A stretch of DNA of 64,000 nt from an uncultured Granulosicoccaceae bacterium. Lineage in GTDB: Bacteria > Pseudomonadota > Gammaproteobacteria > Granulosicoccales > Granulosicoccaceae. Where the stretch lies: NCBI GenBank assembly GCA_938035525.1, contig CALHOI010000041.1, positions 1 to 64,000 on the forward strand, read 5' to 3'. The notes below the pieces were generated by a model. The model worked only from the letters and a program-made list of their open reading frames with translations, had not been told where the DNA came from and did no database searches. Below are positions 18,306-27,049 of this stretch, one piece after another. Numbering within the stretch: position 1 is the first letter of the stretch; each line of letters begins with the position of its first letter. The position numbers were made by a program, and so were the translations under genes.

Positions 18306-19487
18306 TCAGGCCGGATTAGCTCGCAGAAACTGATCAATTCGCTCTATTGCCTGCAGTAAATTATCGAGCGAATTGGCATAAGACACGCGTAAGTAGCCTT
18401 CTCCATGAATACCGAAGTCTGGACCGCCAATGGTTGCAACACCCGCGTCTTCGAGCAGCTGCGACGCCAGTGGTTTGGCTTGCCAGCCGCTTTCCTTGAT
18501 GTTGGGAAAGGCATAGAAAGCGCCTTTGGGTGTAATGCAGCTGACGCCCGGCAAGGTGTTTAACGCATCAACTACTTTGAGCCTGCGTTCGTCGAAGGCT
18601 TGCATCATCATGGCGACATCGTCCTGAGGACCGGTTAGGGCTGCAAGTGCCGCATATTGCGCTGGTGCATTCACACAGCTCCATGCGTTAACAGCCAGCT
18701 TTCTGATTGAATCGAACAAGCTGTCAGGCCAGATACTGTAGCCTAAACGCCACCCGGTCATCGCGTAGGTTTTTGACCAGCCATTTAATACAATCAAGCG
18801 ATCACGAATGGACGGGTACTGTAATAAGCTGATGTGCTTTTCGTTGTCGTATGTCATTTGATCGTAAATTTCATCTGACATTATGGCAACGTTCGGGTGT
18901 GCCTCCAGACCCTTTACCAGAGCGTCAATTTGATCAGCTGGCGTTACACCACCGCAAGGGTTGGCGGGTGAATTTAAAATAATTAAACGGGTTTTATCGG
19001 TAATAAGCGACAGCGTTTCTTCGGCAGAAAAAGCGAAGGCATTTTCTTCACGAATAGGAATGGGTATCGGGTTAGCACCAGTGAATTCGATCATTGAGCG
19101 ATAGATTGGAAAACCCGGATCGGGGTAGAGAATATCAACGCCGGGTTCGCCAAACATTAAAATGGCTGAGAACATGGTCACCTTGCCGCCCGGGACAATA
19201 ATGACGTTATCAGCACTGACCTCCGTGTTGTAGCGTTGCGACACGTCGTTTGCAACAGCATCTCGAAGCTGCGGAATACCGGTGGCCGGTGTGTAACCGT
19301 GATGACCGTCTTTTAAGGCCTTGATAGCCGCTTCAACGATGTGATTGGGTGTTGGAAAATCCGGTTGGCCAATGCCCAGGTTAATGATGCTTTTTCCGGT
19401 TTCGGCCAGCGCGTTGGCTCGAGCTAAAACAGCAAATGCGTTTTCTTCACCAATACGATCAAAGCCTTCAATGGTTGTAAGAGTCAT
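18306..19487 (-). CDS. PLP-dependent class I/II aminotransferase
   Basis: 393 residues of the aspartate aminotransferase fold. Visible are the NLGIGQPDF substrate loop (36-44), the HGYTPATGIPQLR motif, NSPANPCGG (172-180), SDEIYDQ (D205 and Y208 contact PLP), the Schiff-base lysine K239 in NGWSKTYAMTG, and the C-terminal substrate arginine in GEGYLRVSYA. AGGTGG precedes the ATG. The amino donor and acceptor are not determined by these motifs. It is a single gene between pncB and a ferredoxin gene. Confidence 0.92.
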   Translation of the reverse strand: MTLTTIEGFDRIGEENAFAVLARANALAETGKSIINLGIGQPDFPTPNHIVEAAIKALKDGHHGYTPATGIPQLRDAVANDVSQRYNTEVSADNVIIVPGGKVTMFSAILMFGEPGVDILYPDPGFPIYRSMIEFTGANPIPIPIREENAFAFSAEETLSLITDKTRLIILNSPANPCGGVTPADQIDALVKGLEAHPNVAIMSDEIYDQMTYDNEKHISLLQYPSIRDRLIVLNGWSKTYAMTGWRLGYSIWPDSLFDSIRKLAVNAWSCVNAPAQYAALAALTGPQDDVAMMMQAFDERRLKVVDALNTLPGVSCITPKGAFYAFPNIKESGWQAKPLASQLLEDAGVATIGGPDFGIHGEGYLRVSYANSLDNLLQAIERIDQFLRANPA

Positions 19488-19640
19488 TTTGCCACCTGTG
19501 GATTGGCTATCGATGATGTTGGAATTGATTGGCCGACCGTCTGCTAATTAAACTACGGTTGTTATGCAATCTGGTTGTTATGCAATAAGTTATCGGCAAT
19601 TTAACTTCATTGGCGCGACGTGCAACTTGCAACCGAGGCC

Positions 19641-19970
19641 TTACTGATCGTCGGGCGTATAAATAGTATGCTCGGCCATGCCCTCACTAACGATAACCTG
19701 ACAGCTTAAACGCGAATTGGGTTTGCGCTCAGATGCAACGCCCTCTAGCATGTCCAGTTCTGCGTCGTCGGCTTCCGGGACGATAGCCATGGTGGCATCG
19801 TCCAGATACACGTGGCAAGTCGAACAGATTAAACTGCCGCCGCATTCTGCAACAACCTCGTCTATATCGTTTTTGATGGCGGTTTCCATCACGCTGTCAC
19901 CGACCACTGCATCGACTGTTCGAGTGTCGCCTTCTTTGGTTTTAAAATGCAGAACAATTTCCTGACTCAT
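19641..19970 (-). CDS. [2Fe-2S] ferredoxin, adrenodoxin type
   Basis: 109 residues. The cluster ligands are C43, C49, C52 and C90, spaced CX5CX2CX37C, which is the adrenodoxin/putidaredoxin and Isc-type spacing rather than the plant type. The HVYLDD and ADDAELDMLEGV segments are characteristic of the family. It is an electron carrier, for example to a cytochrome P450 or Rieske-type oxygenase. No isc genes or oxygenase partner are adjacent, so the partner is unknown. Confidence 0.9.
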   Translation of the reverse strand: MSQEIVLHFKTKEGDTRTVDAVVGDSVMETAIKNDIDEVVAECGGSLICSTCHVYLDDATMAIVPEADDAELDMLEGVASERKPNSRLSCQVIVSEGMAEHTIYTPDDQ

Positions 19971-20086
19971 ACTGGTTACCGAGTTTTGTGTAAATAATAA
20001 ATTGATGTAAGCTCGATTTTACCAGTATTCGTGCGTGGCGTGGGTATATGCGGCTGCGTGAACAACCGCACATTAACGCGCTCAAC

Positions 20087-21349
20087 TCAGGCTGAGCTTT
20101 GGTTTTCAGGGTTCTCCTGGCGAGTTGCTGCAACCAGTTTATTGATAGTCAGACCTTGCAAAAGAATGGACATGACGACGATCACATAGGTGATAGTAAC
20201 AACGATGTCGCGCTCTGGGCCTGCCGGTATGGCCAGTGCCAGGGCCACCGAGATACCGCCGCGCAAACCACCCCATGTAAGAATCTTGATAACGTGCGGA
20301 TGAAAGTCCTTGTGCAGTCGCAAAATGGATACCGGTACGCTGACCGCGATCAATCTTGCAGTGATAACCAGAACAGCCAGCAACACGCCGACAAGCCAGA
20401 TCTTTGCATCTGAAGATAACAACATGACCTCCAGACCGATTATCAGGAACAACACAGCGTTCAGGATTTCGTCAATCAATTCCCAAAACGTATCAAGGTG
20501 TTTTACCGTTTCGCGACTCATGGCCGCGCGCCTGCCTTGATTACCAATCATAAGACCGGCGACAACAACCGCTATCGGGGCAGATAGATGCATGCTGGTG
20601 GCCGCCGTTGCGCCCCCAGCAACCAGTGCCAGTGTTAACAGTACTTCCACCTGATAGTTATCAACATGCTTAAGCATTTTAAGCACAAGGTAACCGCACG
20701 CAAATCCGAATACGGCGCCGCCGATGGCCTCTTGAACAAACAGCATGCCGATGTTGCCAAAGTCGACTTGATCTCCATTAACAGCAATGCCAAATAAGGC
20801 CAGGAAGAATACGATGGCCACACCATCGTTAAAAAGTGATTCACCGGTTATTTTGGTTTCTAATTTTTTTGATACCCCAGCGGTTTTTAGTATGCCCATG
20901 ACCGCAACCGGGTCGGTAGGAGATATGAGCGCGCCGAATAACAGGCAGTAAGCAAACGAGAGTTCTATCCCGACCAGGTTCAAGATGAAGTAAGTGCCGA
21001 TACCAACCAACGCTGTGCTGATACATAAACCCACCGATGCCAACAAACCGATAACCCATTTAGACTCGATTAAATCATCGAGATTAACGTGCATGGCACC
21101 GGCAAAAAGCAGGAATCCCAACATGCCGTTAAGCAAGGCTTTGTTGAAGTCTATTTGTGCAACCAGTTGCTCTGCCATGTTAATGCCGGCCTCAAAGCCA
21201 AATGCACCGAGAATGACCAGGAACAATGAAAACAACAGAGAGATCACCATGATGCCAATGGTGGTCGGGAGCTTTAGGGTGTGGTAGTTCAACCAGGCGA
21301 ATAACGCTGACACCGTTAACAGAATGCTGGTGATTGACAGTAATGACAT
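20087..21349 (-). CDS. Na+/H+ antiporter, CPA1 family (NhaP-like)
   Basis: 420 residues with about 12 membrane segments. Motifs of monovalent cation:proton antiporter 1: LLFAGAMHVNLDDL, the ISPTDPVAVMGIL helix break, the ESLFNDGVAIVFF motif with the transport aspartate (FNDG), IVVVVAGLMIGNQGR, and the TWGGLRGGISVALAL signature. It would extrude Na+ in exchange for protons at the inner membrane. Length is normal for proteins lacking a cytosolic TrkA-C domain. Stand-alone gene. Confidence 0.93.
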   Translation of the reverse strand: MSLLSITSILLTVSALFAWLNYHTLKLPTTIGIMVISLLFSLFLVILGAFGFEAGINMAEQLVAQIDFNKALLNGMLGFLLFAGAMHVNLDDLIESKWVIGLLASVGLCISTALVGIGTYFILNLVGIELSFAYCLLFGALISPTDPVAVMGILKTAGVSKKLETKITGESLFNDGVAIVFFLALFGIAVNGDQVDFGNIGMLFVQEAIGGAVFGFACGYLVLKMLKHVDNYQVEVLLTLALVAGGATAATSMHLSAPIAVVVAGLMIGNQGRRAAMSRETVKHLDTFWELIDEILNAVLFLIIGLEVMLLSSDAKIWLVGVLLAVLVITARLIAVSVPVSILRLHKDFHPHVIKILTWGGLRGGISVALALAIPAGPERDIVVTITYVIVVMSILLQGLTINKLVAATRQENPENQSSA

Positions 21350-21422
21350 AGTTGCTGATTTTAGCTAAATGGTTGCTATAAGCTTAGCGTAGAATAGCGT
21401 AAGCCCGAGGATTCCTGACGTT

Positions 21423-22283
21423 TTGAGTTCAAACCAGAATCAATTGACTTTTGATTTCGACGCACCTGCGTCTAGCGTACCGCAAGCATGCCACAAACCC
21501 CGGGTTATTCAGCCTGACATCGACCCTACCGGGTTTTCATTGTGTCCGCCGCAGGCAGAGATCGGACAGCCCGCGCCGATTCCGTATCAACTGAAAGTCT
21601 CAGCAAAAGCACGGCAGGTATATTTGCGTGTTGAGCCAGGTCGTGGTTTACAAGTGACCATACCCAAGCGTTATGCAAAGCGTTCTATCCCGGCACTGGT
21701 GGAAAGCCAGCGTAAGTGGATCACCGAGGCCCTGGCAGATCTGGACGATAAAACCCCGGCCATTTACCGTCAGTGGCCACCGCCACAGTTGCATCTGGCA
21801 GCGGATAACACCATGGTTAATATCGTTTATCTGGAAAGCGCTTCCGCAGACGCAGCCACCATGCAGTGGGTGGCAAGCGATTGCCTGCAGTTATCGGTCG
21901 ATGTGACCAACAAAGAGCTGGTAGCCAAATGCATTGCCGAGGCACTTAAACCGCGCGCCCGAGATGTGCTTGGGCCCTGGTTGGCCGGGTGCGCACAACG
22001 CAGCGGACTAAGTTACAAGCGCATGAGCATCCGAGGCCAGCGCACCGTATGGGGAAGTTTTTCGTCCAGCGGCACCTTAAGCCTCAACTATAAATTATTG
22101 TTTTTAGACCCCAACGTGGTTGATTACGTGTTGCTCCACGAGCTTGCGCACACACGCTATCTTGATCATTCGCCAACATTTTGGCGATTCCTGGAGCAGT
22201 TAAAACCCAATTCCCAGGCTTTAGATCGCCAGCTTAAAGAGGCCGGATACATGGTCCCGCCGTGGCTGGAGCTAGCGGCTTAG
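21423..22283 (+). CDS. YgjP-like M48-type metallopeptidase (DUF45)
   Basis: 286 residues. The C-terminal half has the zinc motif HELAHTRYLDH (HExxH plus a third histidine 6 residues on), followed by SPTFWRFLEQLKP, which is the YgjP/WLM signature, preceded by TVWGSFSSSGTLSLNYKLLFL. It is a cytoplasmic predicted protease. The N-terminal 50 residues are Pro-rich and variable. The only plausible start is the TTG at 21423, with GAGG 12 bases upstream; no in-frame ATG occurs before the domain. Divergent from the antiporter gene. Confidence 0.87.
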   Translation: MSSNQNQLTFDFDAPASSVPQACHKPRVIQPDIDPTGFSLCPPQAEIGQPAPIPYQLKVSAKARQVYLRVEPGRGLQVTIPKRYAKRSIPALVESQRKWITEALADLDDKTPAIYRQWPPPQLHLAADNTMVNIVYLESASADAATMQWVASDCLQLSVDVTNKELVAKCIAEALKPRARDVLGPWLAGCAQRSGLSYKRMSIRGQRTVWGSFSSSGTLSLNYKLLFLDPNVVDYVLLHELAHTRYLDHSPTFWRFLEQLKPNSQALDRQLKEAGYMVPPWLELAA

Positions 22284-22287
22284 CTGC

Positions 22288-22308
22288 AAGCGCCACACGC
22301 GCTTATTT
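22288..22308 (+). terminator. Weak terminator-like hairpin after the YgjP-like gene
   Basis: AAGCGC and GCGCTT form a 6-bp stem with loop CACAC, then ATTTCT. The T-tract is poor. It begins 4 bases after the YgjP-like stop codon. Confidence 0.35.
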
Positions 22309-22552
22309 CTACCGAGCCCAATACAATGCCCTATGCAGCGCATGTGGAACGCCACGCTGGGTGATTTTCAGTGTTTTTTCTGACTGCCACATTGCAAATT
22401 CCTCACCTTGAACTACCGCCGTATAGATAGGTAATCAAAGCAAAATCGATCATTACAGCGTGAATGTTTCTGCTATTCTCATTGGACTAAGATCTTTCGC
22501 ACCACAGATTTACGCGACTGACAAGCAATTTTTTTGGATGCTTTATTAAACC

Positions 22553-23326
22553 GTGGCTTTACGCAATTCAGACGACTTAGCAGTGCAAAAACACGAGCCT
22601 ATTGAACTTTGGCAGATCATACCGCTACTCCTTGCAGCGGTGTTGCTAACCATTGGTTTGGCCATGTTCATGAGCGGCATTCAGCATGCGGTTGATGTTG
22701 TTCAACCTATCATTGTGGTGTTTGGTGGCACTCTCGTCGCATTGTTAATCACTTTTCCGCTTAACCAGCTGTCACACTCTTTGCAGTTTGCATTGTCACG
22801 TGGCATTCGGGGTGGAACCTCACCCGAAGAAATGGCCAAGGCCATGCTTAAGATTTGCGATGTAAGTCGCCGCGAAGGTTTACTTGGCGTTGCCGAAGTG
22901 CGCTCAAGCTCTGCAGAAGTAGAGCAGGTTTGTCATTTAATTGGTGACGCCGCAGATGAAGGCGAAATACAACACTCGTGGTCGCGCAGTCAGGCGTCGG
23001 AAAAAATGGTCCATCAAATGGCCATTGATATTTTCGTTTTCACCATGATCTATGCCATCCTGATTGGTGCGCTAGCGTCCATAGTGCGTATGGTGTCGGC
23101 AGAGAATGCCGTACTAACGGGCGTAAACGTGTTGCCTTTTGTTTCGGGTGTGAGTTTGTCTATATTAACGGCAATGCTGGTTGGCAGATTAAGGTCGGTA
23201 CACATGCGCGAGCTGGTGGTCGTCGATGTTGCCTACAGAAGTGCTGCCATAATTCTTGAAGACAACAACGTACAAAGACTGCGCTCAAGATTGGCGTTAC
23301 TTGTTCCTCCCGGCCTGCGACGCTAA
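22553..23326 (+). CDS. MotA/TolQ/ExbB-type proton channel-like membrane protein
   Basis: 257 residues read from a GTG. Four hydrophobic segments (about 20-41, 47-69, 160-181, 190-210) enclose a cytoplasmic domain, which is the MotA topology. MotA-like elements are VVFGGTLVALLITFPLNQL at the second helix, DVSRREGLLGVAEV in the cytoplasmic loop, and VLPFVSGVSLSILTAMLVGRLRS in the last helix. In the family this is the proton-conducting stator half, paired with MotB/ExbD/TolR. No such partner is in the window. The PilZ-like gene begins 2 bases after its stop codon, so the two are co-translated. Confidence 0.75.
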   Translation: MALRNSDDLAVQKHEPIELWQIIPLLLAAVLLTIGLAMFMSGIQHAVDVVQPIIVVFGGTLVALLITFPLNQLSHSLQFALSRGIRGGTSPEEMAKAMLKICDVSRREGLLGVAEVRSSSAEVEQVCHLIGDAADEGEIQHSWSRSQASEKMVHQMAIDIFVFTMIYAILIGALASIVRMVSAENAVLTGVNVLPFVSGVSLSILTAMLVGRLRSVHMRELVVVDVAYRSAAIILEDNNVQRLRSRLALLVPPGLRR

Positions 23327-23328
23327 AC

Positions 23329-23706
23329 ATGAACGAGATTACGATTCACGCGCCATCATCCGGGCGCTCGGCTTATGCGGTTGTGCCCAACCCTGACGAG
23401 CCTGTTATTTTGCAACTTGATGGCAACCTGACGCGCGCGCTGGAAATCAGTGCAGTGGGTTTTTCGGCTCCAGTAAAGGCGGCTAAACCAGGTAGGCGAT
23501 ACCCATTCAGTGTTGATTTGCCCACCTATAAAAGGCCTATATCGGGCTACGTAGATGTTTTGCCAGATACCCGCAATGACGAGCTCACTTGTCGTTTTGT
23601 TGATCTTAGTGCTGAGCAGTTAGATGCCTTGCATCAATACGTGTTGGCTCGACAAAAAGAAGCCATCAGGGCTTTGCGCGCCGGTAACACGCTGGTTACT
23701 GGCTAA
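23329..23706 (+). CDS. PilZ-domain-like protein with degenerate c-di-GMP motif
   Basis: 125 residues. The fold-level pattern of PilZ is visible: LTRALEISAVGFSAP, then G-x-YPFSVDLP, a beta hairpin RPISGYVDVLP, and CRFVDLSAEQLDALHQYVLARQKEAIRAL at the end. PilZ receptors bind c-di-GMP through RxxxR and (D/N)xSxxG. Here the second motif is EISAVG (Glu instead of Asp/Asn) and the RxxxR is not evident, so nucleotide binding is doubtful. It is wedged between the MotA-like gene (2-base gap) and zapE (8-base gap), an apparent three-gene operon. Confidence 0.6.
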   Translation: MNEITIHAPSSGRSAYAVVPNPDEPVILQLDGNLTRALEISAVGFSAPVKAAKPGRRYPFSVDLPTYKRPISGYVDVLPDTRNDELTCRFVDLSAEQLDALHQYVLARQKEAIRALRAGNTLVTG

Positions 23707-23714
23707 TTAAACCC

Positions 23715-24845
23715 GTGGGACCACTTGCTCGCTACGAGCATGAAGTTGAATCAGGAAAGCTAAATCCTGATGAAGAGCAGTACGCTGTTATGCGTCTGCT
23801 AGACGCCATTGCCATCAATCTTGCCAAACGCAAACCCTATAAGCCGCCCACTGGTGGTTTTCTATCCCGTTTTTTCGGTTCAACACCAGCAACGACAACT
23901 GGCGTTGAAGGTTTGTATTTGTGGGGCGGGGTAGGGCGAGGTAAAACGCATTTGTGCGACCTGTTTTATGGCGAGCTGCAGTTTAAAGATAAAACCCGTT
24001 TGCACTTTCATCGCTTCATGCAGCGTATACACAACGATCTGCGCGAACTGGGCGAAGTCGAAAATCCGATTCCATTGGTGGCCGACAAATGGGCTGCGAA
24101 AACCCGCTTGTTGTTGCTAGATGAAATTCACGTTAACGATATAACCGACGCTATGCTTCTGGGTTCGTTAATGACCGAGTTATTCAAACGTGGTACAACC
24201 CTGGTGACAACATCTAACTTGCACCCTGATGATTTGTACAAAGACGGTCTGCAGCGTGCACGTTTTTTACCCGCCATAGAGCAAATTAAACAACACACTC
24301 ATGTGTTAGAAATGGTTGGCGATACCGACTACCGCTTGCGTTTGCTGCAGCGTGAGCCAATTTATATTGTTGGTGAGTTCAACAACGGAAAAGCGGATAA
24401 AAGTACCCGTGATGCCATGGAGGCGCATTTTGACCGGCTCACAGCGGGTAAAAACGACAATGTTAAAAGCATGTCAATCAATGGTCGCGATTTACCCGTT
24501 ATAAACCGCTGTGGTGATGTGCTGTGGATAGACTTTGACACGCTGTGCAACACCCCAAGATCAACTGCCGACTACATTGAGCTTGCAACGGCCTTTCACA
24601 CCGTGTTGTTAAGCAATGTGCCGATACTCAATGAAGATCAAAACGATGCGGCCCGACGGCTGGTTAACTTAATAGACGAATTCTATGATCGGCACATCAA
24701 GTTGATCGTCTCCGCGCAAGCCCAACCCGATGAGCTTTACACAGGTAAACGATTAGAATTTGAATTTGTTCGCGCAGCCAGTCGTTTGATGGAGATGCAA
24801 ACCAAGGAGTATTTGGCTGCGGCTCATAGTGTGCTTGCTAACTGA
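23715..24845 (+). CDS. zapE: Cell division protein ZapE (AFG1-like ATPase)
   Basis: 376 residues read from GTG. AFG1/ZapE P-loop ATPases: Walker A GGVGRGKTH (71-79), HFHRFMQRIH (about 97-106), Walker B LLLLDEIHV (132-140), then the family motif TTLVTTSNLHPDDLYKDGLQRARFLP, and near the C-terminus DEFYDRHIKLIVSA. E. coli ZapE contacts FtsZ under low oxygen; mitochondrial AFG1 handles misfolded proteins. Length fits. It is the last gene of the run with the MotA-like and PilZ-like genes. Confidence 0.93.
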   Translation: MGPLARYEHEVESGKLNPDEEQYAVMRLLDAIAINLAKRKPYKPPTGGFLSRFFGSTPATTTGVEGLYLWGGVGRGKTHLCDLFYGELQFKDKTRLHFHRFMQRIHNDLRELGEVENPIPLVADKWAAKTRLLLLDEIHVNDITDAMLLGSLMTELFKRGTTLVTTSNLHPDDLYKDGLQRARFLPAIEQIKQHTHVLEMVGDTDYRLRLLQREPIYIVGEFNNGKADKSTRDAMEAHFDRLTAGKNDNVKSMSINGRDLPVINRCGDVLWIDFDTLCNTPRSTADYIELATAFHTVLLSNVPILNEDQNDAARRLVNLIDEFYDRHIKLIVSAQAQPDELYTGKRLEFEFVRAASRLMEMQTKEYLAAAHSVLAN

Positions 24846-24872
24846 TGCCTGTTTGCGATGGGGGATACGTTG

Positions 24873-25505
24873 TTAAGACTCAGCAGTATCAACGCCTTTC
24901 GCAGCCAGTAGTCCTGCTGCAGCAATCATTAACGCACCGCTAACTTTATTCATCATTGATAGCTGTAGCCGCTTTACACGCTTTGATGCCTGCGATGCCG
25001 CAGTTCCCCATGACAACAGGATTGCACCATCTACAATAATATAAGTGACTCCGAGTACCAATAATTGTGGCAGCACGGCTGAGTCCGTGTTGATAAATTG
25101 AGGGAATAGGGCTGCGAAAAATGCAACGGCGAATGGATTGGCAAGTGATGTGAAAAAGCCTTGTTTGAACATGCTCAGTCTATTTGCAGAATGGTTCTGT
25201 TGTGCATTTGAAGGTGATTCTGTTGAGAAGAGCAATTTCAACCCTATCCAGGCCAGATAAAGAACACCAACCCATTTGATTACCGTGAACGCAAGTGCAG
25301 AACTTGCAATGATTGCTGCCAAGCCAAAAGCCGCGGCTGTCATTTGCAGGCAGTTGGCACACAAATCACCGGCAATTATCCACCTGCAGCGCTTGACGTC
25401 ATGGCGGATACTATTGGATATGATGAGCAATTGACTTGTGTCTGGCGGAGTGGCAAAGAACACCGCCAGTGCTGCCAAGTACAACAGATAATTGTCCAAG
25501 CCCAT
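24873..25505 (-). CDS. LysE/RhtB-family amino-acid exporter
   Basis: 210 residues with about six membrane segments. The family start is FFATPPDTSQLLIISNSIRHD (the usual GPxxxxV loop reads PPDTSQL here), then LGLAAIIASSALAFTVIKWVGVLYLAWIGLKLL, and GFFTSLANPFAVAFFAALFPQF (the F-x-NPK-like motif reads ANPFAV). It would export amino acids or related metabolites at the inner membrane. It converges with zapE. Substrate not assignable. Confidence 0.85.
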   Translation of the reverse strand: MGLDNYLLYLAALAVFFATPPDTSQLLIISNSIRHDVKRCRWIIAGDLCANCLQMTAAAFGLAAIIASSALAFTVIKWVGVLYLAWIGLKLLFSTESPSNAQQNHSANRLSMFKQGFFTSLANPFAVAFFAALFPQFINTDSAVLPQLLVLGVTYIIVDGAILLSWGTAASQASKRVKRLQLSMMNKVSGALMIAAAGLLAAKGVDTAES

Positions 25506-25685
25506 GTTGCGTTCCTCTGCAAGAGAAGTCGTTCTGGTTAATTCAGATAACGATACGTTGCAACTGCTTTATGCGCAAGTTCGGATGATCAAATTCATGG
25601 GCAGGGGCGTGGATTCGAATGCAAGCAAACTATGACCTTGCACAAATTCAAGTAATGGAAGATGACATCACTGTCTATCCACAAG

Positions 25686-25952
25686 CTAATTCCAAATAGC
25701 AGTTAAAAGCGGACGTTCATCCTGTTTTTGTATTAGTAAAGAGTTCGTTTTCGCTCTGTACTTAATACAACCATTGCATTGTTTTTCACAAGCGTGGTGA
25801 AAGAGACTCGACTCATCTGGACTCTCACCAATCGAGGGCAGAGTTTCTTCCGAATCTTCATCAATCAATGGCTGTCCATCGCTACCACTGCTACAACCAG
25901 CAACAAGAAATAACGTAGCAATCGTAGCGTAGGTCGGAATGTGTTTCACCAT
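25686..25952 (-). CDS. Possible small lipoprotein, perhaps a fragment
   Basis: 88 residues. The N-terminus, MVKHIPTYATIATLFLVAGC, is a clean lipoprotein signal (Cys 20) followed by SSGSDGQ and an acidic linker, typical of gammaproteobacterial surface lipoproteins. From about residue 48 onward (FHHACEKQCNGCIKYRAK) the sequence no longer looks like the continuation of such a protein. It may be the 5' remnant of a longer lipoprotein gene joined to unrelated DNA. Four cysteines in the tail are the only notable feature. Confidence 0.4.
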   Translation of the reverse strand: MVKHIPTYATIATLFLVAGCSSGSDGQPLIDEDSEETLPSIGESPDESSLFHHACEKQCNGCIKYRAKTNSLLIQKQDERPLLTAIWN

Positions 25953-26212
25953 TGGTAGGTCTCGGCTCTAGATTTACATCATAAGATCGACCATAAAAAG
26001 GCCTGATTTTATCGAAACGACGTAAAGCGTGAGCCATACCCTGAGGCTTTTCTCCAAATGAAGCGGCATAAGTGATGTTTATTCGCTCCACGGTTGTTGC
26101 ATCGAGCGCTTGGTGCATCAATAAAACTGGGTGGTAAGACTAAAAAGCTCAGTCATTTGTGCACGTTCTCACGAAATCAGTCTCAGATCATGTTTCGAAA
26201 TAAAAACTTGAA

Positions 26213-26232
26213 ATATATCTAAAAAGATATAT
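26213..26232 (+). promoter_or_regulatory. Palindromic operator upstream of the toxin-antitoxin genes
   Basis: ATATATCT and AGATATAT form a perfect 8-bp inverted repeat around AAAA, ending 4 bases before the toxin start codon. Toxin-antitoxin operons of the HigBA type are usually repressed by the antitoxin at such a palindrome overlapping the promoter. The site is seen directly; its role is inferred. Confidence 0.65.
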
Positions 26233-26236
26233 CATC

Positions 26237-26569
26237 ATGCCGATGACATGGACAGTTGAACTGTTGAATGACGAGGTTGAAGCCGAGTTACGAGCATTGC
26301 CTCGCGACATGTTGGCTCGGTTCCAACGGATCGTTGAACTGATTGAAAGCCAGGGGCTAGAGCATGTCCATGAGCCACACATCAAGCACCTTGAAAACAA
26401 GTTATGGGAGATGAGGCTTAAGGGGCGGGATGGAATATCTCGTGCAATCTATGTCACTGCCAGCGGCAAACGTTTGATTGTGTTGCGTGTGTTTATTAAA
26501 AAAACACAGAAGACGCCGCGTAAGGAATTAACACTAGCGCTTAAACGAGCGAGAGAGGTAGACCAATGA
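26237..26569 (+). CDS. HigB/RelE-type toxin (Gp49-like, PF05973)
   Basis: 110 residues. The ParE/RelE-superfamily Gp49-like pattern is clear: EVEAELRALPRDMLARFQRIVELIE, then HIKHLENKLWEMRLKGRDGISRAIYV, and LIVLRVFIKKTQKTPRKELTLALKRARE. Relatives are ribosome-dependent mRNA interferases. The ATG at 26237 (alternative ATG at 26243) lies just after the palindrome. The toxin gene comes first and overlaps the antitoxin gene by 4 bases (ATGA), the HigBA order. Confidence 0.9.
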   Translation: MPMTWTVELLNDEVEAELRALPRDMLARFQRIVELIESQGLEHVHEPHIKHLENKLWEMRLKGRDGISRAIYVTASGKRLIVLRVFIKKTQKTPRKELTLALKRAREVDQ

Positions 26570-26856
26570 AGAGTAAACGGGCGCGTGATTTACATCATGA
26601 CATGATGCAGAGCGATGCAGAGTATGCACATGAATACTCTGCATTAGCACAAGAATTCTCTCTAGCAAGGGAAGTTATACGGGCTCGCAGACTAGCGAAT
26701 CTGACTCAGCAAGAGTTGGCCGATAAGATGAATACGACCCAAGCCGTTATAGCTAGAATGGAAGGCGGTAGTCTTCCATCAATGCGTACGTTGGAACGTC
26801 TCGCTGCTGCCACAGGTACTCATCTTAAAGTGAGTTTTGAACAAGCAACGAAGTGA
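26566..26856 (+). CDS. XRE-family antitoxin (HigA-like)
   Basis: 96 residues. An N-terminal helical part (1-35) would contact the toxin. Residues about 37-92 form an XRE helix-turn-helix: IRARRLANLTQQELADKMNT, TQAVIARMEGG and SLPSMRTLERLAAATG. Its ATG overlaps the toxin stop. It should neutralise the toxin and repress the operon at the upstream palindrome. Confidence 0.9.
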   Translation: MKSKRARDLHHDMMQSDAEYAHEYSALAQEFSLAREVIRARRLANLTQQELADKMNTTQAVIARMEGGSLPSMRTLERLAAATGTHLKVSFEQATK

Positions 26857-27018
26857 TTCATTGATGAAGCACGGTGACTTCTCCATAGGCCTTGAGTTCA
26901 AAACCGAAACCGGCTTATGGCTATCAAGCTTGTATTTAGCCATCAGCATCATATTGAGTCAGGCAATCTAATCCAAACAGTCGATGCCACGGCACACCGC
27001 ATCGATATCAGACTATCA

Positions 27019-27040
27019 GCCCCAGCATACCGGGGCAGTT
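27019..27040 (+). terminator. Terminator-like hairpin between the antitoxin gene and typA
   Basis: GCCCC and GGGGC pair around an 8-base loop, followed by AGTTTT on the plus strand. It lies about 160 bases after the antitoxin stop and ends 10 bases before the convergent typA stop. Moderate quality. Confidence 0.45.
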
Positions 27041-27049
27041 TTAAAAGGA

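Larger units (their letters stand above)
25506..26236. other. Gene-poor accessory stretch
   Basis: About 730 bases with no confident gene apart from one possible small lipoprotein. Open frames are short. One minus-strand frame (25891-26121) reads TTVERINITYAASFGEKPQG and ends inside the lipoprotein region; it looks more protein-like than random but has no recognisable relative. On the plus strand, a 26-codon tail (MQANYDLAQIQVMEDDITVY onward, from 25620) is also coding-like but lacks an upstream frame. Together with the adjacent toxin-antitoxin pair this suggests decayed or inserted DNA between lysE and typA. Confidence 0.45.
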
